From assembly GCA_024195265.1 (NCBI GenBank), contig JAJLRJ010000002.1:52793907-52857906 (forward strand): 64,000 bases of DNA. Direction: 5' to 3'. Under the pieces are notes generated by a model. That model was not told the DNA's origin, did no database searches, and saw only the letters and a list, made by a program, of their open reading frames with translations. Position numbers and translations under genes: made by a program. Shown piece by piece: positions 22,228 through 32,197 of the stretch. Source of the DNA: Dendrophyllia cribrosa. Lineage: Eukaryota > Cnidaria > Anthozoa > Scleractinia > Dendrophylliidae. Every line of letters starts with the position of its first letter. Within the stretch, counting starts at the first letter, position 1.

Positions 22228-24903
22228 ATGAAGCTGAATGCTTTTAACAGACTAGAAGCTTTCCCCGTCATCTTGACACAGTGTTTCTTTGCAACGTTGT
22301 TTCTTTCCAACGCATCCTGCAATCATGATGTTAGAGCTTACAAAGATGGCGACGTTACGTTGGGTGGTCTGTTCAATCTCCAATTTGCTGGTGGCGACGA
22401 ACACTGTGGTGAGCTTTTCACAATGGGACTAGGACACGCCGAGGCCATGATCTTCGCCATTGAGAGTGTGAACAGGAATCCCAATCTTTTACCAAATGTG
22501 ACACTTGGTTACGACATCAGAAACTATTGTGAGAGCACTGCTTTAGCCATGCAAATAACTTATGATTTCGTACGTGATGGTGATCCAGTTTGTAACGCGA
22601 ACGACGGCAATTCGGCCATGAGCAACACCACGAAGGTCAGATCCAAGCCCATCTCAGCACTCGTTGGTCCTTACAATTCCGGCAGCGCTGTACTGGTGGG
22701 AAGCCTGCTTCAGGTCGCTGAAATTCCAGCCATAAGCCCGACTACAACAAGCGTAGAGTTGAGCTCACAACTGTACAAAGATTTCTTTCGAACGGTTCCA
22801 CCAGACAACTGGCAAGCAAAGGTCATGGCCGACATAATAGAGCTTTTTAACTGGACATACGTGGCAGCAGTGGGTTTGGATGACTCTTATGGACGAAATG
22901 GCATTTGGGCATTGGAGAAAGAATCATACGATAGAAAAACCTTCTGCGTTGCGTTTTCCGAGTTTATTCCAAGGCTTGGCTATCAAGACAAAATTAAGCA
23001 AACTGTTGCCAAGATTAAACTACAAGCAAGCATTGGAGTGATAATCGTTTGGCTTTCTGGTGGCTACGGTAGAGCATTTTTCAAAGAGGCAACCGATGAA
23101 AACCTTGAAGAGAGGACTTTGATACTTAGCGATGCACTTACCTCTGAAGAAGGAGTGTTTCTTGACCCTCGCTTCAAAATACTGGATGGCTCTCTTGGAA
23201 TACAGCCACGTGAATATATAGACGCCGCCTTTTATGAGCACCTCAAAATGATTACACCTGTAAAAAGCGTTGAAAGAGGAGTGGTCTGGTGGGATGAATT
23301 ATGGAGATCACAGTTTAACTGCTCACCGACAAATTCGACAGATTCTGGCATTGCAACTTGCGGGGCAAATCTGACATTATACCATGCGGTAACCAAAATA
23401 CACAGCTCCTTCGTCTCTTATCTTATTGACGCTGTTTACGCTCTTGCGCATGCTTTGGATAGCATTTACCACTGTCCAGCTCTGCATGATCAGCGGTTGT
23501 CAGGACATTGTCCGTCGCTGCACCCGACTGTCAAAGGACGCGATCTACTGAAATACCTCAGAAATGTCAGTTTTGATGGTTTGACTGGCAAAGTGCAATT
23601 TGACAGTTCTGGTGATCCTTTGTCTGCCTCCTATGACATCGTCAACTTTCAACGTGGGACAAGCACAGGCAAGGCTAACAGAAAGGTTCTGATTGGTGTA
23701 TGGGACAAGGAAACCTCGCCTAAGCTAAGGATAGATGCCTCCAGCTTGCGATGGAGCTCATTGCTGAACGACCTGTCAGCCCCGGTGTCCTTCTGTGCAT
23801 CCGAATGCCTGCCTGGCACCATGAAGGCACCCACTACGCCGTGCTGCTGGGACTGTATAAAATGTCCCCAGGGAACTATCAGCACTGAGATCGGATCCAG
23901 CGGCTGCAAAGAGTGTGTGCCAGAGACAAAGACAAACGAACAGCGTACTAAGTGTATACATTTACCGATCATCAACATCACGCTGACTACCGCCACTGGA
24001 ATCAGCATAACAATTGTAGCTCTTATCGGATTTACTCTTACATTATTCGTTTGTGCATTCTACATCAAGTTCTACAATACCCCAATAGTGAAGGCATCTA
24101 GCAGAGAAATCTCTTTTCTATTGCTGTTCGGAATTGCAGCTCTCTTTGGTTTGTCTGTTCTTGAACTGGTCGAGCCTAGCGATATACTTTGCAGTGCAGC
24201 AAGTTTCTGGCGCTATTGTGCACTCACTCTCTGCATCACAGTGCTGTTTGTGAAGACCATGCGTATCACAAGTGTTTTTCAGGTAGATAAAGTGGCGCAG
24301 TTGTTTACGCCGTGTTTTAAGACCGTAAAAAGACAAACCATTTTAATTTTCGTAATGAACATTGCCGCACTTTCTCTAGTAGCGCTGTGGATGTCTGTCG
24401 ATCCTCCTGGACGCCAAAAGATCATCCGCTCAGACGAGTACATCTTTCTTGTGTGTAAACCTTTCTACACCAATACTGGCTTCGCACTGTTCATCTCTGT
24501 GTGTACTTATACGCTAATCGTGGCTCTTCTTTGCACCTATTACGCTTTCAAAGCCAGGGGCATCCCCGAGAATTTCAACGAGACAAAATACATAGGATTC
24601 TCTATGTACATTCTACTTTTGTCATCATTAGCATATTACCCTGTGGTGTTTAATTTTGAGAGCTGGTACGTAGCTCTAGTTTCTTGTTCCACGACGTTGG
24701 TGACTTCGTTTGGTTTTCTCAGCTGCATGTTTGGACCCAAAGTCTACGTTCTTCTTGTCCACCCTCAGAAAAATACCCTGGAATCCGTTAGGTCGCAGGT
24801 ATCGCAGTATTCGTTTCACGTATCGCGAGCGAAAGTCTGGGCTACACCCATTGCCGTCGGGAGAACTAATGCTGCTGCAGAACTCAGCAAACCCGACGGA
24901 TAG
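22228..24903 (+). CDS. Class C (metabotropic-glutamate-like) G-protein-coupled receptor, 891 aa, intact
   Basis: A plasma-membrane receptor coupling an extracellular Venus-flytrap ligand module to heterotrimeric G proteins. Visible in order: a signal peptide (hydrophobic 11-30); the ligand-binding domain (about 45-500); the nine-cysteine linker (C523, 527, 539, 540, 543, 546, 560, 563, 576); seven membrane helices (about 580-612, 628-648, 656-678, 703-722, 746-772, 785-808, 813-834); and a short tail. KTMRI after TM3, FNETKYIGF before TM6 and GPKVYVLL after TM7 are class C hallmarks. By eye, the residues that hold the amino-acid backbone in metabotropic glutamate receptors are kept: S151/S153, T173/T174, D193, Y221 and D302. 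The ligand is probably an amino acid, but its identity is unknown. N-glycosylation sequons include N90, N208, N364, N381 and N446. Length fits the family. The coding region is one exon. Its translation is identical in copy 2. Confidence 0.95.
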   Translation: MKLNAFNRLEAFPVILTQCFFATLFLSNASCNHDVRAYKDGDVTLGGLFNLQFAGGDEHCGELFTMGLGHAEAMIFAIESVNRNPNLLPNVTLGYDIRNYCESTALAMQITYDFVRDGDPVCNANDGNSAMSNTTKVRSKPISALVGPYNSGSAVLVGSLLQVAEIPAISPTTTSVELSSQLYKDFFRTVPPDNWQAKVMADIIELFNWTYVAAVGLDDSYGRNGIWALEKESYDRKTFCVAFSEFIPRLGYQDKIKQTVAKIKLQASIGVIIVWLSGGYGRAFFKEATDENLEERTLILSDALTSEEGVFLDPRFKILDGSLGIQPREYIDAAFYEHLKMITPVKSVERGVVWWDELWRSQFNCSPTNSTDSGIATCGANLTLYHAVTKIHSSFVSYLIDAVYALAHALDSIYHCPALHDQRLSGHCPSLHPTVKGRDLLKYLRNVSFDGLTGKVQFDSSGDPLSASYDIVNFQRGTSTGKANRKVLIGVWDKETSPKLRIDASSLRWSSLLNDLSAPVSFCASECLPGTMKAPTTPCCWDCIKCPQGTISTEIGSSGCKECVPETKTNEQRTKCIHLPIINITLTTATGISITIVALIGFTLTLFVCAFYIKFYNTPIVKASSREISFLLLFGIAALFGLSVLELVEPSDILCSAASFWRYCALTLCITVLFVKTMRITSVFQVDKVAQLFTPCFKTVKRQTILIFVMNIAALSLVALWMSVDPPGRQKIIRSDEYIFLVCKPFYTNTGFALFISVCTYTLIVALLCTYYAFKARGIPENFNETKYIGFSMYILLLSSLAYYPVVFNFESWYVALVSCSTTLVTSFGFLSCMFGPKVYVLLVHPQKNTLESVRSQVSQYSFHVSRAKVWATPIAVGRTNAAAELSKPDG

Positions 24904-24925
24904 ATCGAGTGAAAGCCTTGACCCA

Positions 24926-25276
24926 AGGACTTTGTTACCCAGCGACGCACTAACCACCGAGGAAGCAGTGCTTCTTGACCCTCGCTTCAAAATACTGGAT
25001 GGTTCCCTTGAAATACAACCACGTGACTATCCATATGCCGCCTTTCATGAGCACCTCAAAATTATTACAACTGCAAAAAGCGCTGAAATAGGGATGGTGT
25101 TGCGGGACGAATTATGGAGATCACAGTTTAACTGCTCGCCACAAACCCGACTAAACATGCACTAACCAAGATACTCAGTTCCTTCGTCTCTTATCTTATT
25201 GACACTATTTACGTTCTTTCGCATGCTTTAGACAGCATTTACCACTGTTCTGATTTGCATGGTCAGCGGTTAACGG
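24926..25276 (+). pseudogene. Class C receptor fragment just 3' of the intact gene
   Basis: Starting 23 bp after the receptor stop, the sequence realigns to residues about 296-426 of the same receptor family (RTLLPSDALTTEEAVLLDPRF, then DELWRSQFNCSP). A deletion of about 40 nt at 25,140-25,165 removes the equivalent of TNSTDSGIATCGANL and breaks the frame. Homology resumes as SSFVSYLIDTIYVL and stops near 25,276. It has no start, no membrane region and no function. It probably remains from an unequal exchange or deletion between tandem receptor genes. Confidence 0.88.
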
Positions 25277-25436
25277 GTAATAAGTCACTGAAAACTAAGA
25301 TATAGATTATTTCCAGTTGGCTTAACATAGCGTCGAGACATGAGAACTGATCCTGTACCAAAATGGTTCAAAAATTAAAAGGCCAGTGTTCCATCGAAAT
25401 ATCGTAAATTCGGTCACCTAATCTCCATATTAGATT

Positions 25437-25545
25437 GCCAAATACACCAGGGAGATACACCAAATACGCCAGGGAGATACACCAATAATACATCAGGATC
25501 AGGAAGATACACCAAATACACCATGGAGATAAACCAAATACATCA
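25437..25545. repeat. Imperfect minisatellite, ~20-25 bp unit
   Basis: Units of the type ccaaatacaccagggagatacac recur about five times with small changes, ending directly at the SINE. Confidence 0.75.
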
Positions 25546-25552
25546 GTGGGAG

Positions 25553-25795
25553 CAGGGGTGGCTCAGCGGTGTCAGAGCACTCGCCTCCCACCAATGTGGC
25601 CCTGGTTCGATTCCGGTACTCGGTGTCATATGTGGGTTGAGTTCGTTGTTGGTTCTCGTCCTTGCTCTGAGGGTTTTTCTCCGGGTACTCTGGTTTTCCT
25701 TCCTCCATAAAAACCAACATTTCCAAATTCCAATTCGATCCGGAAACAGTGGAAGTAAGAGCCACCTCGTGGATTCCACTGAAAATTCCAATTTA
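25553..25795 (+). mobile_element. tRNA-derived SINE
   Basis: The head carries RNA polymerase III promoter boxes: an A-box-like tggctcagcggtg and a perfect B box GGTTCGATTCC, spaced as in a tRNA gene. A body without tRNA structure follows (gttgttggttctcgtcc, then tctccgggtactctggttttcc), then an ATTTT-repeat tail. The body matches my memory of an abundant anthozoan SINE. No convincing target-site duplication was found. The open frames on both strands here are the SINE, not genes. Confidence 0.8.
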
Positions 25796-25859
25796 TTTAT
25801 TTTATTTTATTTTAACATACAACTAAAATGGATAAATAGAATCTAAAGAGCTAGACAGA

Positions 25860-26294
25860 ACAATTAATATAATTTGGGGATAAAGTTCTTAGGATTACTG
25901 GGATGAAAAAGTATTACAGTTCATCAAACTTGATTTTCTGACAGGCATCCAGAAATCAGAATTACCACACTGGTCAAACTTTGAGTTTTTTTTGTCGTTA
26001 TTGTGTCTCTTCAGTTTATATATAATTCTTTTATCAAGTTCGGTGAATTTTACTTCCCATTTGAAGATAACTGAAGGCAAGCTTAAATAAATCTCCTAAC
26101 CATGCATACTTATGATCCAATGTATAGCCAGGACACTGTCTTTTAACCCAATGTCCCAACCAATCGGAGAAAAATGTTTTGCGTGCGTTTTACTCATTTC
26201 TCGAATGCTGCTTATTTGTTTGAATCGGTTTCTTATCTATAGGGAAGTAAAGTTAGGGAAGTAACAGTGCAAAGTCGCATTTGACATTTGTTAG
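25860..26294. other. Non-coding, nothing recognised
   Basis: AT-rich sequence between the SINE and the next MITE. No gene recognised. Confidence 0.5.
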
Positions 26295-26692
26295 TTAAAG
26301 GGGCATTGTCACGCAGATTTTGCTGTATTTTGGTCAAAATACACTAAATATATATGACAAAGTACTTTTGCTCAAACATAAAATTGCTTTTACAACACTA
26401 AGAAGATAATATCAATAGATTTTTTTTCAAGGAAGAACAAACCATAATAAGTTTTTCTGCGATTTCTCCACGACTCTTGAGAGGAACTTGAAAAAATTGG
26501 CCAATTTTTTCAAGTTGCAATCCATTTCCATCCTGGCAATCCGCAGCCAAAGATAACGAATTCTAGCTTCTGTGTACTGATAGAGTATTTGTTAACAAAA
26601 CTGGACCATTATTTGTAGGTATTTCCATTGAAACAAATATGTTTTTTGGCTTTTCAAAGTGATACTAAAAATAGGTGACAGTGTCCCTTTAA
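26295..26692. mobile_element. 398 bp TTAA-flanked MITE (piggyBac-type ends)
   Basis: Ends are TTAA-aggggcattgtcacgc and ggtgacagtgtccct-TTAA, inverted. It is the fullest member of the family also seen at 17,885-18,012 and, degraded, at 34,470-34,840. No coding capacity. Confidence 0.78.
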
Positions 26693-26886
26693 ATGTAGAG
26701 TTTATTTGTATTAATTTTACTATCAGTTGCCTACTTGCCCTATCACGTAAAGGTACACGGAAATGATATGGTGCAAAATGTGTGTAGACAACAATTTTAT
26801 AGCCACGAAACTATGGAAAAAGATCTATTAACTGGAGTTTTCGCGAAAAAAAAATTAATTTAATTTTTTGGTTTATATGCAGTGAT

Positions 26887-26900
26887 GTTGCCATGGCAAC
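26887..26900. promoter_or_regulatory. Perfect palindromic X-box (RFX-type site)
   Basis: Second occurrence of GTTGCCATGGCAAC in the unit, here outside the recognised transposons and about 2.7 kb upstream of the broken receptor paralogue. Function is not shown. Confidence 0.4.
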
Positions 26901-27187
26901 ACCACACGCGTCAACCAAACTACCAAACTAAAAATTAACGAACTCATCATGACTATTACAATTTCCTCAAGTATTATTGGTTTAAAAACCTCTGTATTTT
27001 TCTCTAATTTATTTGCAAAGTTGTAATTTGTCATGTAATCGGAAAATTTCATGAGCCAATCAAATGAACCATTGCCAGTTTTTCAGTGATAAAAATGGAA
27101 ATGATAAACATCATTTCTTCAAGTTTTTCTCTTGAATTTCTTCTCATTCTATTTCAGTTTCATGTTAATTTGTTCTCAGGAATTGTA

Positions 27188-27342
27188 CTGGTTATGATTA
27201 ATTGATAATAGGACTTCATGTCGTCCAATTCTGTCTGAAATCGTACTCGTGTTTAACAAATTGGACTCAAATCGGATTTTGTAAATGGCTTGTATGATTA
27301 GAGACCAAATTGGACTCCACTGAGTCCTATAACCATTATATA
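27188..27342. mobile_element. ~155 bp MITE with ATAGGACT ends
   Basis: Left tggttatgattaattgata followed by ataggact, and right agtcctat followed by aaccattat, form an imperfect inverted pair. Internal attggactc / gtccaatt motifs are also inverted. The family looks familiar from anthozoan genomes (memory, not searched). Confidence 0.6.
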
Positions 27343-29574
27343 TTACATGAATCTTGCCAATTGTAGAAATCCAGGATTGAATAGTTTAAAAAACACAGTA
27401 CATGTAAATAAGAACACCGCAGGTCATTAAAAACTATGTTCGGCCACCTGCGATTAGCCGTCAGTTGCTGTTTGACATATTGCTCGCACGTAATTAATAA
27501 GCGCGCTTAAAATTGTCGGTAAAATATCAGTGTATATGGATTACTCTCTCCGTTAAAACCAGGACCACTACCTAGCTATTGTAATTAAGGTAAGCTATAA
27601 AAAATATATCATTTGATAGGACGACCGTTTTCTATTATTTTGTTGCAATTTAGCATCATTTAAAATGATCTAGCAAGGAGTACAATGTAATAGCAAGAAA
27701 TATTGAACTTCTTCCTGCCCGACTACAATCTCGGACGAATTATTTTCCCTTCATTTTTTTTGCTAGTGTAGTTTTTTAATTGTTTAGTTCAAATTTTCGA
27801 AAGGATAGGAACCATGCGTTATGGTTAAAGTAGTCGAAAAAGAATGATCGGCTCGAGCACATTTTCACTCATAATCTTTGTTGTGAAATTTCCGTTCTCA
27901 ATTCAACTGGCAATATATACATATATCTTTATTCTCGCTCGAAAATATCTCTCTTTAATTAAAACGTTAATATTAATTTGTCAAAGACTTTCATCTTAAA
28001 GTTCTCTCAGCTAATACTGAATTATTTTTTCTTTGGACCATTCCCAAAACCTATCCTTCTTTCAATTTCATAACCGTAATGATTGGCTGAGTAAACCAGA
28101 AACTTCTTGCTATTTCTTGTGGCTTACAGATACCTGCTGAGATACCTAAAAAAATATACAATGTAACGGTTTCTTCTTCACAAGCTTTTTCCAGTCCATT
28201 CAATAGTGTAATTAAAAAACTTTATTAAGGTCGGTATTCGTAACGATCAAAACAAAAAAATCTGGCCGCAATTCCTAGATTTTCTCTGCGAAAGACTGAA
28301 GGTTGCATGGGTTCGATAATCCCTCACCCTCTTATGACAATGTTGTTTGGCTTTGTTTCTTTAACCGACATTTAGTATTTCAAAACCTAGTCATATTCAA
28401 GTTAATGAATGCAAGACGGAGGAATATTGTATTGGACATTTATAAGTTTGAGACGCTTCGTCTGCTCTCTTTAGTGAGCAAACGGTAAAAATATGACTGC
28501 TTGGGTGACCTAATTCAGAAAAAAAGTTAGCTTTTAAAAAAGGTCTTTTTTTTTGCCTCCGCCAATCTCACTGCGTTGTATTTCCTTTAACATCGGCGAG
28601 GACTAATCTCTCATAATCCTAATTGTTTCTTGTAGGCTTTCCTCGCCACCACTTTAATATGCACTTTGTATACATAATGTTCCTTTTACCGTGTTTTGTA
28701 TGTCTATGTGTGTGGCAAACAACATTTAATTGTGATTCTGATCTTTACATCTGTTGTGGTCTATCTTCTGGTTTTTTTTTCAGCTGATTGGTATCTTGCG
28801 TCGCTTTTAATCTACTTTTCTACTGAAATTGAAGCGTAACAGCAGGAAAAAAATCACTCCACTTTATATTTCCCAATTCAATATCACGAATCAATGATTT
28901 AACGTCTCCCACGTTCTCATCAGGAAACAGAGTTTTCATTTCGGTCATTAAATTACTGCACCTTTGGCTTCCGTAGCGGCGTCGCCGTAGCCTCGCGTCT
29001 GCTTATTTGTTTGTTTCTATTCCTGATCGAGTTCCAACCAGACATCACTGCTTTTGACAGCCTTTGCGATCTTTCATGCCCTTGAAAAATTAATTTAAAA
29101 GGAAAAAAAAGGATATACTTGAGACCGCTGAATTCAGGTTATTGTAAAATTGACTATTTTCTTTACTTCGTGATCTTTCAATATTTTTTTGTTGTTGTTT
29201 CTGCGTTACCGATTTGGATACCTGATTTTGAGTACAAGGCAGCTTTCCTTAGCGTTTGGTCGATGCCTACCACGACCGAGAAATTTCAGGAATTTGATTT
29301 CATGCTTTTGCCACAAGTTTAATGCACATCCCTTGCGCATTCATAATCTGCCCAACCGTTTTCCTATTTTTTGGTAAGATGTGTTTTCTTAGCTTCCAAT
29401 TTCGAATGGAGCCTTTTTTTAACCTCAATTTAAATTCGGGCATGCGTCGTCCTTTAGTTTAGTTGGCCTGTGTCTTGTTCTTCAACAATAGGACAAGTGT
29501 GCGCAGCTGTGAAAAGTTTCACTTCAGCCTACACCTATGAATTTTTATTCACTAAGTTTACTTACAGTTTTGAC
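27343..29574. other. Non-coding region upstream of the receptor paralogue
   Basis: No gene recognised. A donor-like aattaag|gtaagc lies near 27,591 and could belong to a leader exon of the paralogue; this is speculative. Open frames of 60-70 codons carry no recognisable content. Confidence 0.4.
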
Positions 29575-29613
29575 CTTGTTCCAGGCAACAGCACTCATCA
29601 TACCCATAAAGCA

Positions 29614-31000
29614 ATGACGCTACCGAGACAAGCAGTCTCCAGCATCTTGACACAGAGATTCTTCATTTTGCTGTTTTTTCCTTACATAATCCTGCAACCA
29701 CGATGCAAAAGCTTACAAAGATGGAGACATCATGTTGGGTGGCCTGTTCAGTCTCCACATTGCTGGTACCAATGATCACTGTGGTGAGCTTTACCAGGTA
29801 GGATTGGGACACGCTGAGTCTATGATCTTCGCCATCGAAAGCGTCAACAAGAATCCTAATCTTATACCAAATGTGACACTTGGTTACGATATCAGGGATT
29901 ATTGTGAGAGCACTGCATTGGCCATGCAAATAACCTATGACTTCGTGCGGGCTAGTGATCTAGTTGGCATGTATGACTCGAACTTCAACAGTTCTGCCAT
30001 CGGCAATAACACAAAGGTTAGATCCAAGCCCATCTCAGCGCTCGTTGGGCCTGCAACTTCTAGCAGCGCGGTACTGGTGGGGAGTCTACTTCAGGTTGCC
30101 AATATTCCCGCTATCAGTCCATCTGCAACAAGCGTCGAGTTGAGTTCACGATTGTACAAAGACTTCTTCAGGACGGTTCCACCCGACAACTGGCAAGCAA
30201 AGGTCATGGCAGACATGATAAAACTGTTCAACTGGACGTATGTGGCTGCGGTGGGTTTGGATGACTCGTATGGTAGAAATGGCATTTGGGCGCTGGAGAA
30301 AGAATCGTACGATAGAAAAAGTTTCTGCGTTGCTTTTTCTGAGTTTATCCCGCGACTTGGATATCAGGAAAAGATTGAGCAAACTGTTGACAAAATAAAA
30401 CTGCAGTCTAACATCAGGGTGATAATAATTTGGCTTGACGGTGCTCATGGAAGAGCATTCTTCAAAGAAGCAACTCATAAAAACCTTGTTGGAAAAACCT
30501 TTATACTCAGCGACGCACTGACCGCCGAGGAAGCAGTGTTACTTGTTCCTCGCTTCACAATACTGGATGGCTCACTAGGAATACAGCCACGTCACTATCC
30601 AGACCCCATTTAAAGAGCACCTTCAGAGGATCACGCCTGCAGAAAGTATTACGAGAGGGACGGTGTGGTGGAAAGAATTCTGGAGTACACAGTTGAACTG
30701 CTCGGCCACAAAGTTGACGGATTCTGGGATTGTATTTTGCGACACAAATCATAGTTCATACAATATCGTAACCAAGATACGCAGCCCTTTTAACTCATTT
30801 CTCATTGACGCTGTTTACGCTCTTGCGTATGCCTAAATAATATTTATCGATGTTCTGCTATGTATGGTGCGCGGGCTACAGGCCACTGCCCTTCGATCCA
30901 ACCTACTGTTAAGGGAAGTCATTTACAGAAATACCTCAGAAATGTCAGTTTTGATGGTTTGACTGGTGAAGTGCAATTTGACAGTTCTGGTGATCCATTA
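29614..31000 (+). pseudogene. Second class C receptor paralogue, frameshifted and cut by the gap
   Basis: This parallels the intact receptor from its ATG to about residue 465. Three small indels spoil the frame: one extra base within the signal peptide (near 29,690), a loss of two bases near 30,605 that gives a stop (30,611-30,613), and a loss of one base near 30,840 that restores the frame but follows a second stop. Between them the frame 29,732-30,613 is well preserved (MLGGLFSLHIAGTNDHCGEL to ILDGSLGIQPRHY) and keeps the D, Y and T positions of the amino-acid pocket. The cysteine-rich and membrane parts (about 1.28 kb) would follow, but the sequence enters the N run. No receptor sequence appears after the gap. 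Probably a young pseudogene; assembly errors beside a gap cannot be excluded. Confidence 0.85.
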
Positions 31001-31500
31001 NNNNNNNNNNNNNNNNNNNNNNNNNNNNNNNNNNNNNNNNNNNNNNNNNNNNNNNNNNNNNNNNNNNNNNNNNNNNNNNNNNNNNNNNNNNNNNNNNNNN
31101 NNNNNNNNNNNNNNNNNNNNNNNNNNNNNNNNNNNNNNNNNNNNNNNNNNNNNNNNNNNNNNNNNNNNNNNNNNNNNNNNNNNNNNNNNNNNNNNNNNNN
31201 NNNNNNNNNNNNNNNNNNNNNNNNNNNNNNNNNNNNNNNNNNNNNNNNNNNNNNNNNNNNNNNNNNNNNNNNNNNNNNNNNNNNNNNNNNNNNNNNNNNN
31301 NNNNNNNNNNNNNNNNNNNNNNNNNNNNNNNNNNNNNNNNNNNNNNNNNNNNNNNNNNNNNNNNNNNNNNNNNNNNNNNNNNNNNNNNNNNNNNNNNNNN
31401 NNNNNNNNNNNNNNNNNNNNNNNNNNNNNNNNNNNNNNNNNNNNNNNNNNNNNNNNNNNNNNNNNNNNNNNNNNNNNNNNNNNNNNNNNNNNNNNNNNNN
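31001..31500. other. Assembly gap of exactly 500 N
   Basis: A round-number placeholder of unknown true size. It cannot hold the missing 3' part of the receptor paralogue (about 1.28 kb), and that part is not on the far side, so the gap is either larger than shown or joins non-adjacent contigs. Confidence 0.98.
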
Positions 31501-32186
31501 TTTCATCAAGCTTCATGTCGCGTTGTCTAGAAAACATGGCACTACAAACGACCAACAAACAGCTTGTATCTTATTTCGCGGATAAGGCTCGCGCGCAAGG
31601 ATCGGCGCTTTGCGCCTCTCCTCGCTTACCCCCGCTCCCAGAAGACCAACTGAAAAAAGGCCGATCTGTAAAGGGTCACACGCAGTATAAAATAAAAAAG
31701 GTGCTATCACCACCCCCAATTTCCTTTAAGCTGCGGTAGGTCACCAACAAACGCCCCTTGAGGACTACTATCACGTAAACGTTGATAATTATAATTTTGC
31801 TTATTTTGGATTCAGGTTTCTCTTCGCCTTCGCCAGCTCTGTGAAGCAGCAGAAGTGGCCTGTTCACCTATCAGAAAAAAGGAATCAATGGTTCCATTCA
31901 ACGACCAAATAAACTGAGAAGTGGAATTAAATCAGAATCAACAGTTCATGATCATCTTCAGAAGAGGAAGAGGACGTCTTTTCGCGCGTTATGACAACAC
32001 TGAAAATCAAGGAGACTTTAATCTAGTTTGTAAAGTGGCAACACTAAAGAGTTTAAATAAAATTGCGATTATAGTGTAAACTACAATGTAATAAAAGCTT
32101 CATTTAAAAATAAACGACAAATAGACCTGGTGACCGGATGGGTGCAAGATTCTTTGACTGAAATAACAGCATGCATGCGTAATTCC
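31501..32186. other. Post-gap sequence, nothing recognised
   Basis: No receptor homology. GC-richer patch near 31,580-31,640. No gene recognised. Confidence 0.5.
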
Positions 32187-32197
32187 GGCTTGGTTCC

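Larger units (their letters stand above)
1..29037. repeat. Unit copy 1 of a ~35 kb direct duplication (visible paired part)
   Basis: Every landmark here recurs in the same order and orientation from 34,937 on: the TTA element, fold-back element, LINE, receptor gene and SINE. The offset is 34,936 at the start, about 34,946 after a G-run length change, 34,955 at the receptor and 34,961 near 28,300, so net length differs by about 25 bp over 29 kb. Differences are scattered substitutions and small indels, many in homopolymers. The left edge of the duplication is outside the window. Confidence 0.97.

Noticed and set aside
25553..25625. A tRNA gene with a perfect B box
   Set aside because: The head lacks a consistent cloverleaf and acceptor stem and continues into a SINE body with a repeat tail, so it is a tRNA-derived SINE.
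30860..31739. Long open frames through the N run
   Set aside because: They exist only because N codons are not read as stops. The real content is the end of the receptor pseudogene and unrelated post-gap sequence.
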